Assembly (NCBI GenBank): GCA_903789415.1
Contig: CAIFEG010000005.1
Location: 35,314 to 87,328, forward strand
Length of the DNA stretch: 52,015 nucleotides
Direction of reading: 5' to 3'
Origin: an uncultured Eggerthellaceae bacterium
GTDB lineage: Bacteria > Actinomycetota > Coriobacteriia > Coriobacteriales > Eggerthellaceae
The notes under the pieces were generated by a model. That model ran no database searches and was not told where the DNA came from. It saw only the letters and a program-made list of their open reading frames with translations. Shown one piece after another: positions 7,834-16,191 of the stretch (positions are counted from its first letter, which is position 1; every line of letters starts with the position of its first letter). The position numbers and the translations under genes are program-made.

Positions 7834-7972
7834 GATTTCGGGCCCTTTCCGGGGATGGAGAATAAAAGAAAACCCAGGTCAATGCCTGGGTTGGTACGGC
7901 GGAATGAGTCCATTTTCATTATCGAGTGGGAGTAAATTGAGTGTCCACCTGTGCTTTTATTCTCAAGCCGTT
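7828..7972. repeat. 145-bp repeat, copy 1, containing the guaA-end core
   Basis: Aligns without gaps to 13908-14052; I count 124 of 145 positions identical. Both copies contain 93 bases of left arm, the 14-base core identical to the guaA 3' end (7921-7934 here), and 38 bases of right arm ending CTCAAGCCGTT. The open frame into the core ends I-I-E-W-E-stop, like GuaA itself. This looks like a junction between two successive insertions at guaA. Confidence 0.75.
7862..7892 (-). terminator. Rho-independent terminator on the minus strand, inside repeat copy 1
   Basis: Read on the minus strand, AACCCAGG-cattga-CCTGGGTT is a perfect 8-bp stem with a 6-base loop, followed by TTCTTTTATT. It would stop transcription running towards guaA. 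The second repeat copy keeps the same structure with one wobble pair. Confidence 0.7.
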
Positions 7973-8024
7973 GTGGACGGGGCGATTCCGAGACTTTCTT
8001 AGACTCGAGAAAGAGGAGAACGCG

Positions 8025-8821
8025 ATGCAGTTTTCAGAGTTGGGGGCGCCGGACAAGCAGGCTATCGTGATGCTCCCGCCCATGATGTGCAGCAATGCGG
8101 TGCACCTTCCGGTGGCGCAGCTGCTGGCCCAGGACTTCCGCGTGGTCCTGCCGACCTACGACGGCCACTGCCTTGACGGTTCACGCTATACGTCCAAGCT
8201 CGACCAATGCGCAAAGATCCGCAGCTACCTTGACGATCAGGGCATTGAGGACGTCGCGCTGGTCCAAGGTAGCTCAATGGGCGCCGAGATTGCGCTCGAG
8301 CTTCTCCACGAGCGCCCGCAGATCCGCAACGGGTTCTTCGACGGCGGGCCTTTCTTCCACTTTCCCGGTTTTGTCAGACACAGATTTGACAAAGTTTTCA
8401 TGAAGATCGTCGACACGGCCCGCGGTTTTCAAGCGAGGAGGCTGCCATCAGGGGGTTTGCCGCCTCGGATAAGCTCCGCTCGAAGCTCCCAACCCAGGAC
8501 CAGGCGGCCGAAGGTGTCGACGTCAACGAAATCGTCCGGGCGTTCCTCGAAGATTTCGTCCCCATCGCGCGGAGCATGGACTGGGATACCGTCGAGCGCC
8601 TTGGTGAAACCTGCTACGCGGGCGACCTGCCCGCGATGGGTGGAGGCATTCAGCGGCGGATGACCTTCTACTACGGCAAGGAGACCGCGGCCAAGTCACG
8701 CAAGCGCGTGCGCAAGGCCTATCCGCATGCACGCTATCTGGAGGGCACGATGGGACACTGCACGTTCGAGCTCACGCACCCGCAGGAATACGCGCAGATG
8801 CTCATCGAGGCCTGCCGGTAG
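8025..8821 (+). pseudogene. Alpha/beta hydrolase, broken by a frameshift
   Basis: The ATG at 8025 has AAGAGGAGAA upstream. The first ~135 codons read as a small hydrolase (MLPPMMCSNAVHL; elbow VQGSSMGAEIALEL with G-S-S-M-G). The frame then moves at 8426-8429, where TTTT would need one more T to continue as FSSEEAAIRGFAASDKL and on to MDWDTVERLGETCY, YGKETAAKS and the C-terminal EGTMGHCTFELTHP with the catalytic-His region. With the missing T the product would be about 265 residues. Either it is a recent pseudogene or the base was lost in sequencing. It is the first gene after repeat copy 1. Confidence 0.75.
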
Positions 8822-9035
8822 CGGCGGGCTCGACCGGACGGCCAGACCCCTCCTAGCTGGATTGGGGCCTCTCAGCGGGCGCACCGTTTCTGATCGGACT
8901 GCAGAATGCGGTGGCGCCAGATACGAGAGGAAAGATTGAAATTCAGCCTTCGGACGTTCTGCCTCCAATGAAATTCAACCATGTGCTTTCACGCCGATAA
9001 GCACAGTCGAGGCAGATTGCAAATTCGCGATGCGC
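8822..9035. other. Gap without a recognised gene
   Basis: This 214-bp stretch lies between the convergent ends of the broken hydrolase and the minus-strand two-part protein. I see no coding frame with family similarity and no convincing terminator. Confidence 0.5.
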
Positions 9036-10502
9036 TTACCTAGTTTTGTTGAAACGCTTCTCGTAGAAACTCCTCGTTTCCCTCACCAGTTCTCTGAAGT
9101 CCGGGCAGCGTTCTTCCAGATGCTCATCGAGAAAGAGCTTCGGCTCGATAGAGATGTATACGCGGAGCATGTCTTCTCGCCGATCGCCGCTACCCCATTC
9201 ACGATCATTGATCTTACGGGCAAGCGTCATCTTCCCAACACCAGGGAGCTTGGCGCAATCGCCGCACAGACGAGGCGAGATCACTGCGAAGTCCCCTATC
9301 TCGCTTGGATAGACCCAGCCCTCCTCCCGCGCCTCGCGCCCGGTGATGTATTCCTGCTTGCCGCAAATCTCACAGAAGTGCAGGAACTTCGTCCGGTGCC
9401 ACTTCTCGTCATTCAGGATAGACCTGTCGAGAGGTCCCTCTTTCCGCTGGTAGCGCCACGATTCGGCAATCATGACCGCAGAATTCTCGCTGTAAAATGA
9501 ATCGTCCCACCCCATATAGGCAGGATTGCCCAGGCCATAGTAGAAATCGCTTAGGGCGTTGCTGGCTAGGGCCGACAAGACCGGCTTGCACGACGCTTTT
9601 TCGACGTGGACGCCTTCTATCTTGTCACCTGGGAGGTACATGGTGACATAGCGGTTCAGCCCCTTTGGGATGCCCGCCACAACAGGCTTCTCCCACCCGT
9701 TGCCGCCGACGTCCCCCAACAGGTACACCTTCGCGCCCGGAGTGAAGTAGCGGGTCCCGTGAACGATCCGCTTCTGAGTTCCATACTCGTTCTCGTCGAC
9801 GATGCTTCCGACTATGCACCACGCCCATTCGGGCAGGTTCTGGCCTTTATCTATTGACTCCCTGAGCTTTGCGTAGAAGCCAGCGGCGTTAACGGTTGGA
9901 GGAAGCGTTTCGGTCCGCGCGTTGTGCAACGGCTTAGAAAGCTCCCAGGTGCCGTCGGACAACTTGATGTATTCCGCGACGACAAAATCTCCTGAGAGGC
10001 TCTCCCTGTCCTCGTCAATGTCGCTCTGGGTCACGACGCTGCCGTCACCAGGAGTCCCAATCGGATATGCATGAAGGAGCCGGCCGTCGAAGCAGATGGC
10101 GCGACATTGGGTCTCGGTTCTAGAGGCATCACTTTCGGACGAAAACGGGCAAACGACTTTGTAGGGCTCGTACTGGTCGGGCCACTCGGAAAAGATTGCC
10201 CGATACCCAAAATGTTTGAGCTCATGCCCCCTGTCTTCTCCGGTGCGCCACGAACGATTTATGCTCTTATTTGGGGCATACCCCATGAGAATGCACCATT
10301 CGCTCTTTATCGGCGCAGGTGAGCTTACAAAAAAGCGCGACCGAAGGAGATTGTAGGGACCTTCTTCAAATTCCGAATAATCGTACAGTGCGACATCGAA
10401 TGCTCCGCTCGCCAGGCATCCCTCGTAATCGCGTTTCCATGAAGGGTCAACTGCCCTCAGGTCATGGTCGGCGCAAGGAAAGAGAATCGCTATGCGCTTC
10501 AT
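9036..10502 (-). CDS. Two-part protein: ATP-grasp-like N-terminus and a zinc-ribbon-bearing C-terminus
   Basis: The ATG at 10502 follows GGAGGGG by a few bases; the frame extends 10 codons upstream with no support. The first ~220 residues (MKRIAILFPCADHDLRAVD, then an FDVALYDYSEF strand, GDFVVAEYIKLSDGTWEL, AAGFYAKLRE) resemble the R2K/DUF4343-type ATP-grasp proteins, but the usual RGW block is weak. A separate middle domain (WCIVGSIVDENEYG, RIVHGTRYFTPGAKVYLL, YVTMYLPGDKIEG) recurs in uncharacterised proteins. The C-terminus has two CXXC knuckles (CEIC and CGDC, ~35 residues apart), probably binding zinc. At 488 residues it is longer than either part alone, so it may be a fusion. Function unknown; the ATP-grasp reading is tentative. 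It stands alone on the minus strand between plus-strand genes. Confidence 0.72.
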   Translation of the reverse strand: MKRIAILFPCADHDLRAVDPSWKRDYEGCLASGAFDVALYDYSEFEEGPYNLLRSRFFVSSPAPIKSEWCILMGYAPNKSINRSWRTGEDRGHELKHFGYRAIFSEWPDQYEPYKVVCPFSSESDASRTETQCRAICFDGRLLHAYPIGTPGDGSVVTQSDIDEDRESLSGDFVVAEYIKLSDGTWELSKPLHNARTETLPPTVNAAGFYAKLRESIDKGQNLPEWAWCIVGSIVDENEYGTQKRIVHGTRYFTPGAKVYLLGDVGGNGWEKPVVAGIPKGLNRYVTMYLPGDKIEGVHVEKASCKPVLSALASNALSDFYYGLGNPAYMGWDDSFYSENSAVMIAESWRYQRKEGPLDRSILNDEKWHRTKFLHFCEICGKQEYITGREAREEGWVYPSEIGDFAVISPRLCGDCAKLPGVGKMTLARKINDREWGSGDRREDMLRVYISIEPKLFLDEHLEERCPDFRELVRETRSFYEKRFNKTR

Positions 10503-10789
10503 CGTCCCCTCCCCATACCAAACGGGCCGCACCCGTCCTGGGCGCGGCCCTTAAACTCGACCCTATCGGGTCCCGCAATCGCGGCTGTTTCAATGTGCCT
10601 CGCTTCCTTGAGGCAAGTATGCTCAATATACCATCCATCTGTTTTCCGAGCAAACCCACATAGCTCATTTCCCGTTTAACCTACTAACGGTGTCAATCGG
10701 AATCAGTCGGAGTTGGGCGGTATGCCTTCTAGCAGTTCATGGTAGGATTCTAAATGGTTGGTAGTTACGCTCGGGTCTCAGACCGTCGT
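10503..10789. other. 5' leader region with two hairpins, no gene
   Basis: Upstream of the two-part gene, GGGCCGC and GCGGCCC (10524-10550) form a 7-bp stem, and TGCCTC/GAGGCA form a smaller one near 10602-10621. On the minus strand both would lie in the leader of that gene. Neither has a T tract, so they are not convincing terminators. I see no coding frame of known family. Confidence 0.35.
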
Positions 10790-11235
10790 TGGAACTACCT
10801 TTTTCTGTATATCGTTGTCTCAGTCCCATCTTTCTTAGGAATCGCTTTTTCGGGCAGGCCAAACCTGCTCGTCACGCATGTGAGGACGATTTCGGACATC
10901 TTGCGGATTGCCTTCGCGCAGAAAGTACAAGGCAGACTGGATCGAGATGACGATGCGGATGTTTTCCTGGTTGATCGCGGAATAATTCTGCCCTATTCGA
11001 CGGCCTTACGAAACTTCGCCTGGATTCCGCGAAAGTTTGCAACGAACTACGATCCGGCTGGCGTGATACTGGTCTTCCTCCCACTTCTGTCGAAAATTTG
11101 GAAGCCGATTTCCTACTCAAACGCGCTGATCTGATAGGTCAACTTGGTCTGTGAGATAAAGAGGTTCTCTTCCACCCGATTGAAGTTCAGCGTTGCTGTG
11201 AGTTCCAGGATGTAGTCAATCTGCTTGGTATTCAA
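10790..11235 (-). pseudogene. LysR family regulator, decayed
   Basis: From a TTG at 11235 the minus strand reads NTKQIDYILELTATLNFNRV, a LysR-type helix-turn-helix of the group usually paired with flavodoxin genes, then ISAFE followed by a stop. Beyond it the same frame continues with EIGFQIFDRSGRKTSITPAG, a second stop, KFRKAVE, a third stop, and further LysR-like sequence (CAKAIRKMSEIVLTCVTSRF). At least three in-frame stops and the loss of most of the effector domain show that it is dead. It is divergent from the flavodoxin gene at 11393, whose control it presumably once held. Confidence 0.75.
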
Positions 11236-11392
11236 CTCAGACAACTTCTCCCTCCTGCCCCGAAGCATTAATCCAATTCTTCTATTAGTAATCAGATTTT
11301 TCAATCAAATATTACAATAGATTTGGCTTATTATTGAGGCGCGAAAAAGAGAACGCAAAATCGTTCCCAAATAGATTTAGGAGGACAAAGTT

Positions 11393-11878
11393 ATGCCGAA
11401 GAGCCTGATTGTCTACTTCAGCCGTGCGGACGAGAACTACTCCGTGGGCTACATCGAAAAGGGGAATACCGAGGTCGTCGCTGAGTACGTGCACGAGCTG
11501 ACCGGTGCCGACATGTTTAAGGTTGAGCCGACCGTTCCGTACGCCGCGGACTACCGCACCTGCATACAGGAGGCCAAGCAGCGTGTGGGGAACGCGCCCA
11601 TCAAGGCCAAGCCTGACATCTCCGGATACGACGCCATCTACGTCATGACGCCAATCTACTGGGGCACTCTCGCTCCGGAGATGGAGACGGCCCTTACAGG
11701 GCTCGACTTCACCGGCAAGACAGTCCGCGTCGTCACCACGCACGAGGGCTCAGGCCTGGGGAACGTCGTCGCTGACGTCAGCCGCATCTGCAAGGGTGCA
11801 GAGGTGGACAGAAACGGCCTCGCGATCCGCGGCTCCCAGGCGAAGAGCTCGAAGAGGAAAGTCGAGAAGTGGCTGTAA
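11393..11878 (+). CDS. Flavodoxin family protein
   Basis: Probable FMN-binding redox protein of 161 residues. It starts KSLIVYFSRADENYSVG, the first strand and phosphate-binding loop region of flavodoxins. It then has VMTPIYWGTLAPEMETAL (the W/Y-bearing loop that sandwiches the flavin ring) and VVTTHEGSGLGNVVADV (third flavin loop). This type is related to B. subtilis YwqN/flavodoxin_4 proteins and may act as a quinone or nitro-compound reductase rather than an electron carrier. A strong TTAGGAGGA ribosome binding site precedes the ATG. The next flavodoxin gene follows after about 30 bases, so both are likely co-transcribed. Confidence 0.9.
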   Translation: MPKSLIVYFSRADENYSVGYIEKGNTEVVAEYVHELTGADMFKVEPTVPYAADYRTCIQEAKQRVGNAPIKAKPDISGYDAIYVMTPIYWGTLAPEMETALTGLDFTGKTVRVVTTHEGSGLGNVVADVSRICKGAEVDRNGLAIRGSQAKSSKRKVEKWL

Positions 11879-11908
11879 CCGTCTCTGGATAGAGAGGGAT
11901 GATTGATA

Positions 11909-12427
11909 ATGGCAAAGATATTGATTGCCTATTTCTCAATGACGGGACAGACTTGGGCCGGTGGAGACATAGTCGATCTGGAAAAGGGCTTTACAAATAT
12001 TGCAGCCGAGTATATTCAGCAAGCGGTTGGCGGGGACCTGTTTCATATCGAGCAGGTACGGCAGTATGCAAAAGACCACTTCGCGATGATCGACGAGGCA
12101 AAGAAGGAACTCCAGGAAAACGCACGTCCGGCGTTGAAGAAGTTTTGCGATGATCTGGATGACTACGACACGGTCTTTCTCGGATATCCGAACTGGTGGG
12201 GATCGCTTCCGATGCCGGTGCTGACCTTCGTCGAACACTACGACTGGACTGGGAAGAGAATCATTCCCTTTGTGACAAGCGGCGGAAGCGGCTTCGGGAG
12301 GTCCCTACAGGTCCTGGAAAAATCCGCCAAAGGAGCGGACATTGACAAAAGCGGCCTTGCTGTCCTCGGCGTGCAGGTTGAAAAGAACAAAGCCGAAATT
12401 CAGAGATGGGCGAAGGAGAAAATCTAG
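11909..12427 (+). CDS. Flavodoxin family protein, second copy
   Basis: The roughly 172-residue protein has the flavodoxin layout: AKILIAYFSMTGQT (strand 1 and the phosphate loop), FLGYPNWWGSLPMPVLTF (flavin-stacking loop, stronger match than the first copy) and IPFVTSGGSGFGRSLQ. It is a clear paralogue of the gene before it but well diverged. The ATG at 11909 is preferred to a TTG two codons earlier; GAGAGG lies upstream. It is the second gene of a four-gene plus-strand run (flavodoxin, flavodoxin, NTF2-like, reductase). Confidence 0.9.
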   Translation: MAKILIAYFSMTGQTWAGGDIVDLEKGFTNIAAEYIQQAVGGDLFHIEQVRQYAKDHFAMIDEAKKELQENARPALKKFCDDLDDYDTVFLGYPNWWGSLPMPVLTFVEHYDWTGKRIIPFVTSGGSGFGRSLQVLEKSAKGADIDKSGLAVLGVQVEKNKAEIQRWAKEKI

Positions 12428-12450
12428 ATTCTTGAAAGAGGGTTCTACGA

Positions 12451-12819
12451 ATGAGCGATGAGGAAGAGATCGCAAAGTTGTACCACGACATGTACGCGGC
12501 AATGATCGCGAAAGACGAGGCGGAGCTCAACCGCATACATGACGATGCATTCGTCCTCGTGCACATGACGGGCATGCACCAGGAGAAGAAGGCGTACATC
12601 CGCGCGATTATGGATGGGACGCTGAACTACTTCAGCGAGAAGACGGAGAGCCTGAACGTTGATGTCCATGGGGATGAAGCTGAGATGACTGGGCACAGCC
12701 GCGTGGTCGCGGCAGTGTTCGGCGGAGGAAGGAACACGTGGCCTCTGGCGCTTTCCTTCCAGGTGACAAGAACTCCCGACGGATGGAAACTGGCGGGGGC
12801 GAAAGCGTCGACATACTGA
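12451..12819 (+). CDS. NTF2-like (SnoaL/DUF4440-type) protein
   Basis: A 122-residue alpha+beta barrel protein: an N-terminal helix pair (EEIAKLYHDMYAAMIAKDEAEL), HDDAFVLVHMTGMHQ, and strands ending SFQVTRTPDGWKLAG. The pattern fits the SnoaL/DUF4440 group, small proteins that often serve as lyases, isomerases or binding proteins next to oxidoreductases. No catalytic residue can be assigned. It begins 23 bases after the second flavodoxin with GAGGG-type ribosome binding sequence, so it is probably in that operon. Confidence 0.85.
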   Translation: MSDEEEIAKLYHDMYAAMIAKDEAELNRIHDDAFVLVHMTGMHQEKKAYIRAIMDGTLNYFSEKTESLNVDVHGDEAEMTGHSRVVAAVFGGGRNTWPLALSFQVTRTPDGWKLAGAKASTY

Positions 12820-13159
12820 GAGTGCTGAGTTAATCCTTTGAACTCAGTTATGAATGTATGACGAACTCATGCTTTCGGGCGTGCTGCGCTGACTTGATCA
12901 GAGGTACTCAGGTCGCTTGCCGTTGGATCGTGTCTACAACGTTGGCGTAGGCACCTATATGGAGACGACATTCCTCCAGTTCTAGCAATTGCTGCATAAG
13001 TATTTGCGCTGGTTCGCATAAGATGGCAAGATGGACCTGCGCGGATTCTGCCCTCTAACAGAACTTGTGCGAGGTGACAGTTCGTCACGATCAGCAGGAA
13101 CGTAACCGCGGTTTTACTATCAGCAGCATAAACGATCTATGCCAAAGGAGAATGCGCAT
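12820..13159. other. Gap with degraded coding sequence
   Basis: A frame at about 12900-13020 reads DRVYNVGVGTYMETTFLQF, a stop, then QLLHKYLRWFA, which looks like an old reading frame, but I cannot name the family. Otherwise the gap between the NTF2-like gene and the next reductase holds nothing I can support. Confidence 0.3.
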
Positions 13160-13771
13160 ATGAGGAACGTACTGATTATCGGGGCGACAGGCAATCTGGG
13201 CAGTGCGGCGCGACGTGCTATTCTGGATGGGACCGACGACAGGCTTACCCTGTTCGCCCGCTCTGCGAGTCGAATCAAAATCAGCGACGCTAACCGCGAG
13301 ACGGCTATTAGCGGCGACGTGATGAGCGACGCCGACTTGGACCGAGCGTTGGCTGGTCAGGATGCTGTTTTCGCCGCGTTGAGCGGCGACTTGGGCACGT
13401 ATGCCGAAAAGATTATCGCAGCGATGGACCGTAATCACGTTACCCGCTTGGTGTTCATCACGTCGATGGGAATCTATAATGAGATTCCTGCGTCTCTGGG
13501 TTCCGAAGGCAACCTCAAGTCGAACCCCGTGCTGGGCACATACCGTCAGGCAGCTGATGAGATAGAGGCATCCGACCTGGACTACACGATCGTGCGCCCG
13601 GGCTGGTTCACCTCCGGCCCGGTCGACTACGAGGTGACACGCAAGGGCGAGCCGTTTGGTGGCCACAACGTGTCGGTTAGCTCAATCGCCAACATCGTCA
13701 TGAAACTTGTCGATGATGACGCCTTATACGCAAGGGACAGCATCGGTGTCAACACACCCCAAAAGTGGTAA
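13160..13771 (+). CDS. NAD(P)-binding atypical short-chain reductase (NmrA/YwnB-like)
   Basis: The roughly 203-residue protein starts MRNVLIIGATGNLGSAARRA, with the GxxGxxG dinucleotide-binding loop of atypical SDR/NmrA-like proteins. It then has VFAALSGDLG, TRLVFITSMGIYNEIP and LDYTIVRPGWFTSGP. The usual YxxxK catalytic pair is not evident, as in many NAD(P)H-binding members. The ATG at 13160 is chosen because AAAGGAGA lies 8 bases upstream; an earlier ATG at 13139 precedes that site. It is the last gene before repeat copy 2. Confidence 0.88.
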   Translation: MRNVLIIGATGNLGSAARRAILDGTDDRLTLFARSASRIKISDANRETAISGDVMSDADLDRALAGQDAVFAALSGDLGTYAEKIIAAMDRNHVTRLVFITSMGIYNEIPASLGSEGNLKSNPVLGTYRQAADEIEASDLDYTIVRPGWFTSGPVDYEVTRKGEPFGGHNVSVSSIANIVMKLVDDDALYARDSIGVNTPQKW

Positions 13772-13907
13772 ATCTTTTTTGATTGAAAAGGCCCCAGGTA
13801 AAAAAGGCATATTGCCAAAGACATGGATAAGATAGGCGTCGATTCCTATGCCCATCAATATGTCGACACCTGCGCCTGAGCCAGTTTCCAACGAAGGCAC
13901 GGGGCGA

Positions 13908-14052
13908 TACTGCGATTCCGGGCTCATTCCAGGGATGGAGAATAGAAGAAAACCCAGGTCAATGCCTTGGTTGGTACTGAAAATGACGTTTTTTTTGATT
14001 ATCGAGTGGGAGTAAATTGGGCGTCCACCTGCGCTTTTATTCTCAAGCCGTT
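13908..14052. repeat. 145-bp repeat, copy 2, containing the guaA-end core
   Basis: Gapless partner of 7828-7972. The core ATCGAGTGGGAGTA is at 14001-14014, again preceded by codons giving L-I-I-E-W-E-stop. The 38-base right arm differs from copy 1 at only three positions. The GGTACTGC cluster seen beside copy 1 is not repeated here. The rest of the 13772-14156 gap holds no gene. Confidence 0.75.
13942..13972 (-). terminator. Rho-independent terminator on the minus strand, inside repeat copy 2
   Basis: On the minus strand AACCAAGG-cattga-CCTGGGTT (one G-T wobble) is followed by TTCTTCTATT. It lies downstream of the minus-strand aldo/keto reductase at 14157 and would end its transcript. Confidence 0.6.
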
Positions 14053-14156
14053 CCACAGCGGCGACGAGATGCAGGGCATCACACTTCCGCCCGTCACGAT
14101 CACACATAGGCAAAACAAACAATTGGTCAACGGTGGCTAAGTGAATCTATGTAACC

Positions 14157-15026
14157 TTATAAATTCGCCTTGGCATATGGTGCGTAGTAGTTCTGTTCGC
14201 CGTAGTTGTCGAGCGGCGGCACGGCATCAAGCACTGCCATGTCCTCTGCAGATATTTCAAAGTCTATGTCTGCATTGGCCCTAATATGCTCCATACTCGA
14301 GGCTTTCGGAATCGGGACAACCCCTAACTGCACGAGGTAGCAAATGCAGAGCTGGGGTACGCTCACACCATACTTCTGAGCGATCGTGTTTACGTCTTGA
14401 AGGTTTTTCGCCTGTCCATGGGCGATGGGCGAATAGCCTTCCACCTGAATTGTGCTCTCCCGGCAGTAGTCCAGGACGCTCTTCTGGACATGCCCTATAT
14501 GGCAGAGTATCTGATTCACCATAGGCTGGATTGTACAGCTATCCTGAATGTTTTTTAGATCGTCTATCTCGAAATTGGAGACCCCTATGACACGAATCTT
14601 TCCTGCCCTGCAAGCATCTTCGAGTGCGCGCCATGCCTCGCGGTTGCCTTCGTAGTAGTGGTTTTCGGGATTGCGGAAATCATTCCATGGTTCAGGCGAA
14701 TGAATAATCATCTGGTCAAGGTAGTCAAGCCCCATCTTCTTCAAGCTTCCGTCGATGGATTTCGCTACACCGCCGTAGGTCTTAAGGCTTGCGTCCACTT
14801 TGCTGCCGATGAACATCTCATCGCGCGAGATCCCGGATTTGCGTACGCCTTCAGCGACTTCAGTCTCATTTCCGTATGACTGAGCCGTATCGATAAAGCG
14901 ATACCCAACTTCGATAGCATCTTGTACGGCCTGGATGACATTATCGCCAGTGATCTGCCACGTGCCAAAGGCCACCTTAGGGATCTTCACACCGTTTGCC
15001 AATGTATAGGTTTCTTCCAAAATCAT
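14157..15026 (-). CDS. Aldo/keto reductase (diketogulonate-reductase-like)
   Basis: NADPH-dependent carbonyl reductase, 289 residues. The catalytic tetrad is visible: Asp46 and Tyr51 (FIDTAQSYGNE), Lys76 (IGSKVDAS) and His109 (QMIIHSPEPW). The cofactor region shows GVVPIPKASSMEHIRAN. The N-terminus MILEETYTLANGVKIPKVAF matches the family start, and AAGGAGAATG provides a ribosome binding site. It is the first of four aldo/keto reductases in the 14-24 kb segment. Substrate cannot be predicted. Confidence 0.92.
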   Translation of the reverse strand: MILEETYTLANGVKIPKVAFGTWQITGDNVIQAVQDAIEVGYRFIDTAQSYGNETEVAEGVRKSGISRDEMFIGSKVDASLKTYGGVAKSIDGSLKKMGLDYLDQMIIHSPEPWNDFRNPENHYYEGNREAWRALEDACRAGKIRVIGVSNFEIDDLKNIQDSCTIQPMVNQILCHIGHVQKSVLDYCRESTIQVEGYSPIAHGQAKNLQDVNTIAQKYGVSVPQLCICYLVQLGVVPIPKASSMEHIRANADIDFEISAEDMAVLDAVPPLDNYGEQNYYAPYAKANL

Positions 15027-15165
15027 AAGGTCATTCTCCTTGGATCAGCAGGCTCTTCGGTCATCAACTCGTCACTACAAAGAAAGCGAAGCTCAAGTGC
15101 GGGAGAAGACCTCGGCTAATTCCGGAGCTTTCATCCCCTTTGTTATTGCTCGTTTGCCTTGGGGA

Positions 15166-16050
15166 TTACTCTTCTCTCCAGAGGTTCTGCAGGAGCGTAA
15201 AGGTGTACTCGTGGGCATGATCGAGGTCGTGCACGCCATCCTCCGAAAGTTCGTAGTGAATGTTCGTAGGCTCGGCGTGGTAATATTCCCTTTCCTTCGT
15301 CTGGAAATCCTTTACCTCTTCGTCAAATCCCTTGTACGCAAAGTCCTTCTTACCGCTAGCCGCGTATACCTCAAAGAAATCCATGGTATAGCCGTTGCTT
15401 TGAATCTCCTGTAAGATGGCGTCTGCCGTATTAGTACGCCCGCTGCTCATCGGCATGAAGTATTTCACGACATCGATGCAGTGTGCCATGATCTGCCATG
15501 TGGTGACCCCTCCCAAGGAGAAGCCGCCGAACCCTCTGTGCTCCCGGGACTTCTCGAGACCATCGCGGGAAGTGTTCTCGGCATAGGTGTGATACTTTGA
15601 CTCGACGGCGGGCGCGATATCGTTCACGAACTCCCGATGGAAGTTTGCCGCTAGCTTGGGGACAAGCTCCAGGTCACCGCTATCCGTGTTATGCAGGTTG
15701 TTGATTGTCGGACAGACGATGATCATCGGTCGTATGATGCCTTCGTCCATGGCGTGGTCAAGCACATTCTTGAAGTACTTTGGCGGCTGTTCGTGTACCC
15801 ACGGCGGCAGTGCGGGTCCGGGCACCCCGCGCAGGAGCGTCTCCTCTGTTCGCCAGGCCCCATGCATAAGATAGAAGATTTCGTATGCCTTCGATTCCTC
15901 ATATGCGTATGGCAAGTAGACGAGCGCGCGCTTGTGCAGCTTCGTCTCCTTCTTGTCATAGTTTAAGCTGTCCCAGGTGTCATACCAGACCTCTTCGATA
16001 CGACCCTGATTGACGGCTTCTTTCTTGTACGATTCTGGGATTCGCTTCAT
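15166..16050 (-). CDS. Esterase of the feruloyl-esterase/esterase-D type
   Basis: Alpha/beta hydrolase of 294 residues: IFYLMHGAWRTEETLLRG (oxyanion region), PPWVHEQPPKYFKNVLDHAM, MIIVCP, elbow GFGGFSLGGVTTWQ with nucleophile Ser in G-F-S-L-G, and a C-terminal DGVHDLDHAHEYT with the likely catalytic His. The family includes xylanase-linked feruloyl esterases and secreted esterases, but no signal peptide is seen here. The ATG at 16050 is chosen from a GGGGAG site 9 bases upstream and agreement with the homologue at 19316; the frame extends 31 codons upstream. The two homologues are closely similar and in opposite orientation. Confidence 0.9.
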   Translation of the reverse strand: MKRIPESYKKEAVNQGRIEEVWYDTWDSLNYDKKETKLHKRALVYLPYAYEESKAYEIFYLMHGAWRTEETLLRGVPGPALPPWVHEQPPKYFKNVLDHAMDEGIIRPMIIVCPTINNLHNTDSGDLELVPKLAANFHREFVNDIAPAVESKYHTYAENTSRDGLEKSREHRGFGGFSLGGVTTWQIMAHCIDVVKYFMPMSSGRTNTADAILQEIQSNGYTMDFFEVYAASGKKDFAYKGFDEEVKDFQTKEREYYHAEPTNIHYELSEDGVHDLDHAHEYTFTLLQNLWREE

Positions 16051-16191
16051 TTCGGGCATCTCCCCTTTCACACTTCGTTGGAGAACGGCAGTAGCTGATT
16101 TGTAGAAAACAATTTCGTCATACATCAATGGAAGGGCAATCATGCCTTTTACGATTGTCCTTCCAGGTAACGAATATGTAAGGCAAACTTA

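Noticed and set aside
9030-9500. 156-codon plus-strand open frame opposite the two-part protein
   Set aside because: Antisense shadow of a gene with a good start and zinc-ribbon motifs; no recognisable domain.
10754-11134. 126-codon plus-strand open frame with hydrophobic start
   Set aside because: It lies opposite the decayed LysR gene, whose sequence explains the region; no ribosome binding site.
13091-13666. 191-codon minus-strand open frame over the reductase gene
   Set aside because: Shadow of the well-supported plus-strand NAD(P)-binding reductase; no family similarity and no ribosome binding site.
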